A stretch of DNA of 11,807 bases, taken from NCBI GenBank assembly GCA_964533045.1, contig CAZHKT010000116.1, forward strand, positions 1 to 11,807, given 5' to 3'. Both the position numbers and the translations under genes were made by a program. Origin of the DNA: JACQNR01 sp964533045 (GTDB taxonomy: Bacteria > Acidobacteriota > Terriglobia > UBA7540). The notes beneath the pieces were generated by a model that saw nothing but the letters and a program-made list of their open reading frames with translations, was not told where the DNA came from and did not search any database. Shown piece after piece: positions 1 to 6,774 of the stretch. Position 1 is the stretch's first letter; each line of letters opens with the position of its first letter.

Positions 1-31
1 GAAGTATACACGAAATGCTCCCTGATGTCAC

Positions 32-39
32 TATATTAT
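32..39 (+). promoter_or_regulatory. Candidate -10 region for glmM
   Basis: Overlapping -10-like hexamers TATATT (32-37) and TATTAT (34-39) lie in an A/T-rich patch (about 28-50) that stands out from the GC-rich surroundings, about 70 bp upstream of the glmM start. No convincing -35 hexamer is visible 16-18 bp upstream, and the window begins only 31 bases before this site. The call rests on composition and position only. Confidence 0.3.
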
Positions 40-52
40 GTAATTCTCTCTA

Positions 53-90
53 GGACCAACGACGAAGGACGCAGGACCAACGACAAAGGA
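53..90 (+). repeat. Heptanucleotide tandem repeat upstream of glmM
   Basis: The stretch has a 7-nt period: GGACCAA, CGACGAA, GGACGCA, GGACCAA, CGACAAA, GGAA. As a consequence the 18-mers at 52-69 and 73-90 differ at one base. It lies between the A/T-rich promoter-like patch and the glmM start, so it would be in the 5' leader. AAGGA at 86-90 is the only Shine-Dalgarno-like element near the start, at a long distance of about 19 nt. Confidence 0.75.
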
Positions 91-109
91 ACTGCTAGAA
101 TCGTAGTGC

Positions 110-1465
110 ATGTCGGACAAACCCCAATTTTTTGGCACGGACGGCGTGCGCGGCGTCGCCGGAGAACCGCCCCTGGACGCCGCGACGGTGCGCCGGCTGG
201 GATATGCCATCGGTTCGGTCCTGGGCCGCGCAGCGGCACGCCGGGACGGTTGCGTGGTGCTGGGCGAAGACACGCGCGAATCGAGCCCGTGGATTTCGCG
301 CGCGCTGGCGGCGGGGCTCGGCGCGAGCGGTGTCGAGGTGGTCTATGCAGGCGTCATCACCACGCCCGGCGTCGCCTTCCTCACGCGCCATCACGGCTTC
401 GCGGCAGGGATTATGGTTTCCGCCTCGCATAACCCCTTCGAGGATAACGGCATCAAAGTGCTCTCGCCGGCGGGAATGAAGCTGGCCGAACCGGTCGAGG
501 TGGCGATCGAACAGGCCATGGCTTCTGCGCCGGCCGGAATCGACGAGGGGCGCGCGCTCGACGCGTTGCCCGAACTACGGAATGATTACCTCGACTATCT
601 GGCCAGCCTGGCGGGAGAGCCGAAGCGCCTGGCCGGTTTGCGCGTGGTGGCTGATTGCGCGCACGGGGCCGCCAGCCGCGTGGCCCCGGAACTGCTCCGG
701 CGGCTGGGCGTCGAGGCGCGCGTGCTGCACGCCGAGCCCAACGGCCGCAACATCAATGTCGAATGCGGTTCGCTCCATCCGGAAAGGATGGGCGTGGAAA
801 CACGATCCGCAGCCGCCGACCTGGGCGTGGCGTTCGACGGCGACGCCGATCGCGCCCTGTTCGCGACGCGCGACGGGCGCCTGATCGATGGCGATGGCGT
901 GCTCTACGCCTGCGCCAAACATTTCCAGTCGCAGGGAACGTTGCGCGGCGGTCACGTGGTGGGAACCCTGATGACCAATCTGGGCCTCGAGGTGGCGCTG
1001 CGTCCGCTCGGCATCGGCCTCAAGCGCACGGCAGTGGGCGACAAGTACGTGCTGGAAGAGATGACGCGCTCCGGGATCAACCTGGGCGGCGAGCCTTCCG
1101 GGCACATTATCTTCGCCGACATTTCCCTGGCGGGCGACGGGCTCATCACCATGCTTCAGATGCTGCGCCTGCTGGCGGAAACGGGGCAATCGCTCGATCA
1201 GCTGGTGTCGGGGATGCACCAATTTCCTCAACTGATTCGCAACGTGCGCGTGCGCGAGAAGCCTCCGCTCGAATCCCTGCCGCCCGTGGCCGAAGCCATG
1301 GCGCGCAGCCGGGAGGCATTTGGCGACCGGGGGCGCGTGGTGGTGCGCTACTCCGGCACGGAAAAGCTGGCGCGCGTCATGGTGGAGGCCGAGGACGAAG
1401 GGCTCGTCGAGCGGCACGCCCAGCACATCGCCCAGGCCATCCAGTCGGTGATTGGCGCCAAGTAG
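110..1465 (+). CDS. glmM: Phosphoglucosamine mutase GlmM
   Basis: Converts glucosamine-6-phosphate to glucosamine-1-phosphate in the cytoplasm, the step before GlmU in making UDP-GlcNAc for peptidoglycan and other envelope polymers. The 451 residues match the usual family length of about 445. The N-terminal GTDGVRG motif (9-15), the active-site loop SASHNP (104-109, with Ser106 expected to be the phosphorylated serine), the Mg-binding DGDADR loop (243-248), the sugar-binding EPSGH loop (328-332) and the C-terminal phosphate-binding RYSGTE loop (413-418) are all present and in order. The residue after SGTE is Lys, where many homologues have Pro. The ATG is placed by the family N-terminus, since no well-spaced Shine-Dalgarno site is seen. 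The next gene on the same strand starts 106 bp downstream. Nothing suggests a broken gene. Confidence 0.97.
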   Translation: MSDKPQFFGTDGVRGVAGEPPLDAATVRRLGYAIGSVLGRAAARRDGCVVLGEDTRESSPWISRALAAGLGASGVEVVYAGVITTPGVAFLTRHHGFAAGIMVSASHNPFEDNGIKVLSPAGMKLAEPVEVAIEQAMASAPAGIDEGRALDALPELRNDYLDYLASLAGEPKRLAGLRVVADCAHGAASRVAPELLRRLGVEARVLHAEPNGRNINVECGSLHPERMGVETRSAAADLGVAFDGDADRALFATRDGRLIDGDGVLYACAKHFQSQGTLRGGHVVGTLMTNLGLEVALRPLGIGLKRTAVGDKYVLEEMTRSGINLGGEPSGHIIFADISLAGDGLITMLQMLRLLAETGQSLDQLVSGMHQFPQLIRNVRVREKPPLESLPPVAEAMARSREAFGDRGRVVVRYSGTEKLARVMVEAEDEGLVERHAQHIAQAIQSVIGAK

Positions 1466-1486
1466 TTCGACGTCCCTCGGCTCCTC

Positions 1487-1514
1487 TTGTTCACCCGGCT
1501 GCTTCTGGTACAAC
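1487..1514 (+). promoter_or_regulatory. Weak promoter candidate between glmM and the secreted-protein gene
   Basis: TTGTTC (1487-1492) and TACAAC (1509-1514) are separated by 16 bp, resembling a weak sigma70-type promoter 58 bp ahead of the next ATG. TATCAT at 1529-1534 is an alternative -10. The 106-bp gap contains no clear terminator hairpin with a T-run, so the downstream gene may also be read from glmM. Confidence 0.25.
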
Positions 1515-1571
1515 CTCGGACGAAAGCGTATCATCCCAGTTAAGGAATCGTTCGCAGCCAGAGGTCATCTT

Positions 1572-2369
1572 ATGACGCGCCAGCCAGCCAGCCTGTTCAT
1601 TCTGGGGTTAGCGTTCTTGGCGGCTGCGCCTCAGTTGCCGGCCCAGACCGAGCAACCAGCGGAACCGCCGAAGTCGGAGGCTCAGGGGGCGGAAACGCCG
1701 CCAGCAGAGACTCCCGCCGATAAGCCCCGGTCCGAGGAATCCCGCTGGATCGTTCCGGCCCATACGCTGATTCCCCTCAGCCTGCGGAACGCCATCAATT
1801 CGCGCACCGCCTACGTGGGCCAGGCGATCTATTGCGAGACCATCTTTCCCATCACCGTGCAAAACCGCATCCTGATCCCGGCGGGCAGCTACGTGAAAGG
1901 TCTGATCACGGAAGTGCGGCAGCCGAAGCGGGTGAAAGGGCGCGCCCAGGTCGGCATCCGCTTTGACTCGATCACGCTGCCGAGCGGCCTGACCCAGCCC
2001 ATGCGCGCCGCCCTGGCGTCTTATGCCGGTCCGGGCGAGGAGGGTTTCAGCCGCGAAGAAAGCCGAGTCGAAGGCAAAGGCACCAAGGGAGAGGATGCCG
2101 GCAAGGTGGCGCGGACGGCAGCGCAGGGAACGATCATCGGAGGGTTGGGAACGCGGACGGCCAAAGGCGCCGGCGTGGGTGCGCTGGCGGGCGGCGCGGC
2201 AGGTTTAATCTGGGTGCTGGCGACTAAGGGCGCCCATATCGTTCTCCCGCCGGGCACCAATTTCGAACTGGAGCTGCTGGCGCCCCTCCGGCTGGAACCC
2301 GACGACTTCGGCGTCGCCCCGCGCTACCAGCAGGGCCCCTCATTGAAGGGCGCCGGCCCCGAATACTGA
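1572..2369 (+). CDS. Secreted protein with VirB10/TrbI-like beta domain and glycine-zipper patch
   Basis: A 265-residue protein of unknown function. The ATG at 1572 is chosen because AGAGG sits about 8 nt upstream and because translation from it begins with a signal peptide (hydrophobic core about residues 8-19, likely cleavage after LPA at 24). Residues about 25-57 form a Pro/Glu/Ala-rich linker. The folded part starts near IVPAHTLIPLSLRNAI and runs through IPAGSYVKGLI, a basic QPKRVKGR segment and FDSITLPSG, and ends with VLPPGTNFELELLAPL. This order (IP-x-GT...IPAGS...LPPGT) recalls the C-terminal beta domain of VirB10/TrbI, but no type IV secretion genes are nearby, so a conjugation role is not supported. 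A Gly/Ala-rich segment (GTIIGGLG...GVGALAGGAAGLIW) resembles a glycine zipper and may touch a membrane. Periplasmic or outer-membrane-associated location is inferred. The in-frame codons upstream to 1452 have no supporting start signal. Confidence 0.8.
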   Translation: MTRQPASLFILGLAFLAAAPQLPAQTEQPAEPPKSEAQGAETPPAETPADKPRSEESRWIVPAHTLIPLSLRNAINSRTAYVGQAIYCETIFPITVQNRILIPAGSYVKGLITEVRQPKRVKGRAQVGIRFDSITLPSGLTQPMRAALASYAGPGEEGFSREESRVEGKGTKGEDAGKVARTAAQGTIIGGLGTRTAKGAGVGALAGGAAGLIWVLATKGAHIVLPPGTNFELELLAPLRLEPDDFGVAPRYQQGPSLKGAGPEY

Positions 2370-2623
2370 ACAACCTCCGAAGATTCTTCGCCCACGAATG
2401 TGGTGCGTCGCAGATAACTATTCCATCGCGGAGCACCTGGTAGCGGTGGCCTTGAGGCCGCCACCAGTACGTGTCGCCCTGAAGGGCGACGCTACGTCCG
2501 GCTCGGCTGGAACCAGGGAGGAGACCACAAAGGACATCCGCCATTGTCAAGAACGGTTCGACACACCCCACGAGGGAGGGCCTTCTTCCGCCGCCCCTGG
2601 CGCCGCAACCCGGCTCCATCCTC
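2370..2623. other. Convergent intergenic region
   Basis: This 254-bp gap separates two genes that point at each other. Just after the left stop codon lies a small palindrome, CGAAGATTCTTCG (2378-2390). The main structure is the double hairpin at 2440-2495. No T-rich intrinsic terminator is evident on either strand. Short open frames here run through the hairpins and look like no known protein. The rest shows nothing recognisable. Confidence 0.6.
2440..2495. repeat. Y-shaped double-hairpin intergenic element
   Basis: An outer inverted repeat GTAGCG (2440-2445) and CGCTAC (2490-2495) encloses two hairpins. The first is GGCC-TTGA-GGCC (2448-2459) with flanking imperfect complementarity. The second is a perfect 7-bp stem GTCGCCC-TGAA-GGGCGAC (2473-2490), whose last base is also the first base of the outer right arm. 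The same plan, with related sequence, occurs at 6505-6587. It lies between convergent genes and could end transcription on both strands. It resembles REP-like elements, but I cannot assign a named family. Confidence 0.75.
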
Positions 2624-5600
2624 TTACAAGACTGTCAGATTGAAAACCGTGCTGTGCTGGACGGTTCCCACCGTGCCGGTGATGACCACGGAGAAAGTGC
2701 CTGGAAGGGTACCCGTATAGGTGTAGTAATAGTAGTCGTTACAGGAAGCGAGCATCATCATGCCGAGCAGCACCAGCGCGAGCATCAGCAGGCGGGCCTT
2801 GCGCCGGCGCAGGCCCAGCACAGACAGGATGGCCATCAATCCGACGCCCAGCGGCAGCCAAGGGCTGGGCGATGAGGGAGGCCGGGGCGGCGTCCAGGTC
2901 GTCACCCGCGTCGTGGTCTTAATCTCCACGTCCACGCTGGCGGGATTAGTTCCGTCCAGCGTGACGATACTCGGCGTAAAAGTGCAGCTTGATTCCGCCG
3001 GCAGACTCGAACATTGAAAGCTGACCGTGCCGTCGAAGCCGTTCTTGCTCCTCACCGTGACCTTCACCACAGTGGAATCGCCCGATGCGACGGTGCCGAA
3101 CGTCGGTTTGCGTTCCATGACGAAGTCGGAAAAGGTGACGCTGACCGAAGTCTCCGCGAACTCCAGATTGTTGGTCCCGCGGATAACAGAGGTAAAGGCA
3201 TCCTGGCTGATGGTGTCGAGGTTGCTGAGGGTGAGCGTGCTGACCTCGCCGATCTTGATGGAGGCAGGATTGAAAGAGCAGGCGGCGGCGCTGTCCTGAC
3301 AGGTGAGAGCCAGCGAACCCGTATAAGTATCAGGACCGACCGCCGTGATCGTGAACGTGGTGGTCTTCTCGCCGCGCTCGACAATGGCGCTGGGAGTGGG
3401 CGCGGAGAGAGAAAACTGCGTAATCGCCTTGCCGGTCAACTCCAGAAGATTGAACCCATTTTGAGCGTTGCCCGCGTTGGAGGTGACCTTGAGCGAGCCG
3501 GAGCGCGTTCCCGAACCCTCGGGTTTGAAGGTCAGGCTGGCCGTGCAGCTGGCGTTCCGCGCCAGCACCGCCGGCGCAATCGGGCAGTCGTTGGTTTGCG
3601 CGTAGTTTCCGATGGTTTCGATGGCCGTTATCTGAATGTCGGCGTACCCGGTATTGGAAACCGTGGCTATGATCGGATCGCTGGCTGCCCCCACATCGGT
3701 GTCGGGGAACTCAATCGTGGCCGGATCAAAGACCAGTTTGGATTTGGCCTCGATGCCCTTGCCGGCCAAAGCGACTTTGTGAGGGCTGCCCGGCGCGTCG
3801 CTGGTGATAGTCAGCTCGCCCGTCAGATCGCCCGTGGCGTCCGGTGTGAAGGTGACATCAATCGTGCAGGTGGCGCCTCCAATGGCGAGCGTCGGCTCGC
3901 AGGTGTTGGTCTGCGCGAACTTGCCCGTCACCGCAACGCTCGAAAATGTGACCACGCCGGTCCCGGCGTTGGTGACGATCAGTCTGAGCGGGTCGCTGGT
4001 GAAGGCCACGGGCTGGTCGGCGAAGGTCAGCTTGGCGGCCGAAAGGATGAGGGCGGAGGCGTCTCCCGGCCCGATCTTGACAGCGAAAGCATCCCCGGCT
4101 GCAGACGTGCTCGTCGCCGCGGTCTGGACCGCCCCCGGCGTGGCAGGAAATCCGGCTGACGTGGTTGTGCCGGTCACCAGCGCGTTGTTGTTCGAATCTA
4201 CGAAGATGGCTTGGCCGGCCTCTGCCGCGTCGCCACCCAGGAACGTGGAGTAAATCAGCGGCGAACCCGCCGCGTCCAGCCGCGCGACCAACACATCCGT
4301 GCAGGGACCGGAGGCGCACGTCCCGCCGCCGATCGTCGCCTGCAAAGGATTCTGCAGGGGGAAGTCGGCGCTCGCCGTCGAGCCGGTCAGGAACACTTCC
4401 TCCGCCCCATTGACCGCGATGCCATTAACCTGATCGGCACTTGCCCCGCCAAGATAGGTTGAATAGACGGCCGTCGCGCCGGTGGGGTCGAACTTGACGA
4501 GGAAGCCGTCCGAGCACGGCAGCGTCCCGCAGGTCCCTCCCCCAAAGGTCGCTTGCAGTGGCGTGGCAGAGATGGGAAAGTCGGCGGACGTCGTCTGACC
4601 GCCGATATAGACGTTGCCGCTGGCGTCGGTCGCGATGGCGCGCCCGCTGTCAGATGCCGTGCCACCCAAGTAGGTGGAGAAGATCCAGGCGCCACCGGCG
4701 GCGTTGATTCCGGTTACGAAAGCCTCGCTCGCGCCGCGGTTGGTGTTTTGGAAGGCGCCTGCTGTGGGGAAGTCGGTGGAGAGCGTGTAGCCCGTCACGA
4801 AGGCATTGCCGCCCGCATCCACCGCTATGGCCGAAGCGAAATCGCCCGAGGTGCCGCCGAGGTACGTGGAATAAACCAGTCCGCTGCCGTCGGGTTTGAT
4901 CTTGCAGATAAACGAGTCCGTGCCGCCCGCCGGAGCTGCCTGAAGCGGTGCGGCCGTAGGGAAGGCTGCGGACGCCGTGTAACCCGTCAGGTAGGCGCTC
5001 CCGGCGCTGTCGATGGAGAGACCCGAGCCCGTGTCGTCTCCCGTCCCGCCCACGTAGGTCGAATAGGCCAGTCCTGTGCCATCGGCCTTGAGCTTGGCGA
5101 CGAACGCGTCCGAACAGAAGGCCACGCCGCAGAAGTCGCCCGCAATCGCCGTCTGGAACGCGCCGGTCGTTGTGGGAAAATTGGACGACGAGGTTGTCCC
5201 CCCCAGATAAACGTTGCCGGAACTATCCAGCGCCATGCCGCCCAAGCGATCCACGCCCGATCCGCCCAAGTAGGTGGAATAGAGCAGCGTTGCGCCGGCG
5301 GCGTCAATCTTGGCAACAAAGATCTCGGTGTTGCCGTTGGACGCGGCTTGATAGGGATTTTGGGTGGGGAAGTCGGCGGAGACTGTTTCCCCGACTACGA
5401 AGATGTTGCCCGTGCTGTCCGCGGTGATGCCGTAACCGGCGTCCGCGTTGCCGCCACCCAGGAACGTCGAGTAGCTCAGCACCGGGTCGATCACCAGCGG
5501 AAGCCGCGGATTGTAGGAAGCTAGTTCGAAGGAAACCTCGAATTTTGGGTTTTCGACTTGGGATCCTGGATTCTCGATTCGGCGCAGTCCATACCGCGCC

Positions 5601-6349
5601 GCGACATATTTCCGCGCGGCCCCGCTCGCTGCCGACGGCGAACTGCCGACTGCAGGCACGTCTTGGTAGGCCACCGGCTTGTGGAAACGGACCTCGCCGC
5701 CCTCGGTCGCGATGACCAGGTCGCCGTAGGCATCGATGGTCGAGGTTGCGGCATCAAGAACCAATCGAATATTTTTCGGGTCCGCCCCCGGCGCCACGAC
5801 GAAGTCGAACTCCAGCTGCGGACCGCGCAAAGTCCCGCCCGGTTCCCGAAGCCTGAAATCTGAGTCCGTTCCGTAGTAAACCAAGTCCACGCCGGGATAA
5901 ACCTCCTCGAATTTCACCCGGCTGAAATTCGGTATGTCGCGCTGCCACTGGGAGGGATCGCTACCCAGCAGATAATTCGACTTGGCCGGAAGGGGCTCGA
6001 ATCCTGTTGCCTTCGCCGCGCGCGCCCCCGCCAGTTTCATGCGAACGACGGAAACTGCAGATTCCGACGCGTGACTCCTCAGGCGGAGCACGGCTTCATC
6101 GCCCGCCAAGAACAGTGTGTAACCCTGGCCGCGCGAAAGGAAGCGGACTTTCCGGTCAGTCTGTCCCTGGTTGGCTTCAAAGCGCAGCGGAAGATGGTTC
6201 AACGCGGACAGCGCAAGGGGTGGCGCGTAGCTGGTTGCCGCCCCGCGAATGGGAGCGGGCTTCGGTGCCTCACCGGCGAGGACCAACCCGTTCAACAGGA
6301 TGACAGTGCTAGCCAGACCTAGAAAACGCTGCGAAAAAGGCAAAGGCAC
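2624..6349 (-). CDS. Giant exported SBBP-repeat / choice-of-anchor-D protein with C-terminal membrane hairpin
   Basis: A 1241-residue protein of unknown specific function, probably surface-exposed. A signal peptide (about 1-26) precedes the N-terminal domain typical of SBBP proteins (about 45-285, beginning LPLRFEANQGQTD). Seven SBBP repeats follow, with their [YF]ST[YF][LV]GG motifs starting at residues 293, 357, 429, 493, 557, 629 and 700. Two choice-of-anchor-D-like Ig domains start near 764 and 868 (FTP/FKP strand motifs, paired cysteines), then two more Ig-like domains run to about 1145. A Pro/Ser linker leads to a hydrophobic helix (1164-1180), RRRKAR (1181-1186), a second hydrophobic helix ending in LASC (1200-1203), and a 38-residue Ig-strand-like tail. 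The GTG start at 6349 has GAGGAG only 1 nt away; a TTG two codons later (6343-6341) has it at about 5 nt and may be the real start. Residues about 256-269 are encoded by a heptanucleotide array. The gene has its own promoter candidate and seems to be a single transcription unit. Confidence 0.9.
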   Translation of the reverse strand: MPLPFSQRFLGLASTVILLNGLVLAGEAPKPAPIRGAATSYAPPLALSALNHLPLRFEANQGQTDRKVRFLSRGQGYTLFLAGDEAVLRLRSHASESAVSVVRMKLAGARAAKATGFEPLPAKSNYLLGSDPSQWQRDIPNFSRVKFEEVYPGVDLVYYGTDSDFRLREPGGTLRGPQLEFDFVVAPGADPKNIRLVLDAATSTIDAYGDLVIATEGGEVRFHKPVAYQDVPAVGSSPSAASGAARKYVAARYGLRRIENPGSQVENPKFEVSFELASYNPRLPLVIDPVLSYSTFLGGGNADAGYGITADSTGNIFVVGETVSADFPTQNPYQAASNGNTEIFVAKIDAAGATLLYSTYLGGSGVDRLGGMALDSSGNVYLGGTTSSSNFPTTTGAFQTAIAGDFCGVAFCSDAFVAKLKADGTGLAYSTYVGGTGDDTGSGLSIDSAGSAYLTGYTASAAFPTAAPLQAAPAGGTDSFICKIKPDGSGLVYSTYLGGTSGDFASAIAVDAGGNAFVTGYTLSTDFPTAGAFQNTNRGASEAFVTGINAAGGAWIFSTYLGGTASDSGRAIATDASGNVYIGGQTTSADFPISATPLQATFGGGTCGTLPCSDGFLVKFDPTGATAVYSTYLGGASADQVNGIAVNGAEEVFLTGSTASADFPLQNPLQATIGGGTCASGPCTDVLVARLDAAGSPLIYSTFLGGDAAEAGQAIFVDSNNNALVTGTTTSAGFPATPGAVQTAATSTSAAGDAFAVKIGPGDASALILSAAKLTFADQPVAFTSDPLRLIVTNAGTGVVTFSSVAVTGKFAQTNTCEPTLAIGGATCTIDVTFTPDATGDLTGELTITSDAPGSPHKVALAGKGIEAKSKLVFDPATIEFPDTDVGAASDPIIATVSNTGYADIQITAIETIGNYAQTNDCPIAPAVLARNASCTASLTFKPEGSGTRSGSLKVTSNAGNAQNGFNLLELTGKAITQFSLSAPTPSAIVERGEKTTTFTITAVGPDTYTGSLALTCQDSAAACSFNPASIKIGEVSTLTLSNLDTISQDAFTSVIRGTNNLEFAETSVSVTFSDFVMERKPTFGTVASGDSTVVKVTVRSKNGFDGTVSFQCSSLPAESSCTFTPSIVTLDGTNPASVDVEIKTTTRVTTWTPPRPPSSPSPWLPLGVGLMAILSVLGLRRRKARLLMLALVLLGMMMLASCNDYYYYTYTGTLPGTFSVVITGTVGTVQHSTVFNLTVL
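4232..5473 (-). repeat. SBBP repeat array within the giant gene (seven units)
   Basis: [YF]ST[YF][LV]GG motifs recur with first bases at 5473, 5281, 5065, 4873, 4681, 4465 and 4252. Spacings are 64, 72, 64, 64, 72 and 71 residues. The three longer units are the ones carrying an extra C-x4-C loop ahead of [ST]D (FCGVAFCSD, TCGTLPCSD, TCASGPCTD). Units also share D-x-x-GN-x-[FY]-[VI]-[TG]-G and DFP motifs, as expected of a repeated beta-propeller-like blade. The propeller fold is inferred from the repeat family. Confidence 0.85.
5542..5583. repeat. In-frame heptanucleotide repeat inside the giant gene
   Basis: On the + strand six consecutive 7-mers fit a loose A-T-[TC]-[TC]-T-[GC]-G pattern: ATTTTGG, GTTTTCG, ACTTGGG, ATCCTGG, ATTCTCG, ATTCGGC. 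Six units make 42 nt, exactly 14 codons, so the reading frame is kept. The encoded segment (about residues 256-269, containing ENPGSQVENPKF) is polar and joins the N-terminal domain to the strand before the first SBBP repeat. It is locally less GC-rich than its surroundings. Confidence 0.65.
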
Positions 6350-6447
6350 TCCTCAGACCAACCCTTGGACCCCGGGGATTTTCGTGACAACACAATTAGA
6401 TGCCATTGCCGCGGGCGGGTTGTTTCCCCAAATCTTGCAGAATAAGC

Positions 6448-6477
6448 AGATTAGCGTTTCGAGACGGAGATTGTCAA
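6448..6477 (-). promoter_or_regulatory. Sigma70-type promoter candidate for the giant gene
   Basis: On the minus strand a perfect -35 TTGACA (6477-6472) is followed after 18 bp by TAATCT (6453-6448), which keeps the three most conserved -10 positions (TAnnnT). CTAATC at 17-bp spacing is the alternative reading. It lies about 100 bp upstream of the giant gene's start, and no other comparable site is seen nearby. Confidence 0.55.
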
Positions 6478-6504
6478 TCGCCTTCGGGCCCCGCCATCAA
6501 GCCC

Positions 6505-6587
6505 CGTAGCGGCGACCTTCAGGTCGCCAGTGTGCACCGAATTAACCTTCAGATGATGGACGTGGCGGGCTGGAGCCCGCCGCTACG
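6505..6587. repeat. Y-shaped double-hairpin intergenic element
   Basis: An outer stem CGTAGC (6505-6510) and GCTACG (6582-6587) encloses two perfect 8-bp stems: GGCGACCT-TC-AGGTCGCC (6511-6528) and GGCGGGCT-GG-AGCCCGCC (6564-6581). The first hairpin abuts the left outer arm and the second abuts the right one, so the sequence can fold as a three-way junction or cruciform. It has the same design as 2440-2495. Confidence 0.8.
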
Positions 6588-6615
6588 AAAAATAATAACG
6601 GAACGGCGGCGTGGC

Positions 6616-6633
6616 GGCGAGCTTCGGGTCGCC
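6616..6633. repeat. Degenerate half-copy of the hairpin element
   Basis: GGCGAGC-TTCG-GGTCGCC forms a 7-bp stem with one internal mismatch. The sequence and its right flank (GCCAGCGTGCAG) match the first hairpin of 6505-6587 with its flank (GCCAGTGTGCAC). It looks like a decayed or partial copy of the same element. Confidence 0.6.
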
Positions 6634-6661
6634 AGCGTGCAGATCGTAGTTTGGGGACGTT

Positions 6662-6725
6662 GTCATTCCGAGACCGTTCTGCTTGTGGCGGGACGGATGA
6701 GGAATCTCGCTCCGACCAGAATGAC
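6662..6725. repeat. Palindromic repeat bounded by GTCATTC / GAATGAC
   Basis: Perfect 7-bp inverted ends GTCATTC (6662-6668) and GAATGAC (6719-6725) enclose about 50 bp containing GAGGAATCTCGCTCCGA. The ends and the GAGGAATCT core resemble a second family of short intergenic palindromes, also represented at 8888-8967. It contains no coding sequence I recognise. It could be a tiny non-autonomous element or an mRNA 3' structure. Confidence 0.6.
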
Positions 6726-6774
6726 CATGCGATCCGGTTCAGGGGGGACTCCTCCGAACAGCGGGCTGGCCAAA

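Larger units (their letters stand above)
6350..6774. other. Repeat-rich intergenic region
   Basis: A 425-bp gap upstream of the giant gene and downstream of the chaperone-linked cluster; both neighbours read leftward. From right to left it holds a 64-bp GTCATTC-bounded element (6662-6725), a hairpin half-copy (6616-6633), a double-hairpin element (6505-6587) and a promoter candidate (6448-6477), followed by a leader of roughly 90 nt to the giant gene. Open frames crossing it on the + strand show no recognisable protein. No T-run terminator is visible for the upstream gene. Confidence 0.65.

Noticed and set aside
575..1534. A 319-codon minus-strand frame opposite glmM
   Set aside because: glmM has all catalytic motifs; the opposite frame is His/Gln/Arg-rich with no family resemblance.
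1572..2369. A type IV secretion / conjugation locus based on the VirB10/TrbI-like protein
   Set aside because: No other VirB or Tra genes are present, and the protein lacks the VirB10 N-terminal transmembrane architecture; only the beta-domain resemblance remains.
2440..2495. CRISPR array or attachment site in the intergenic repeats
   Set aside because: Copies are single, differ in sequence and have no regular repeat-spacer pattern; no integrase or tRNA gene is nearby.
2224..2643. Small open frames in the convergent gap (minus 2224-2619, plus 2398-2643)
   Set aside because: They read through the palindromic element, and their translations match no protein I know.
3014..5524. Long + strand open frames (3014-4159 and 4553-5524) opposite the giant gene
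   Set aside because: Antisense shadows of the repeat-bearing coding sequence; no domain, no start signals.
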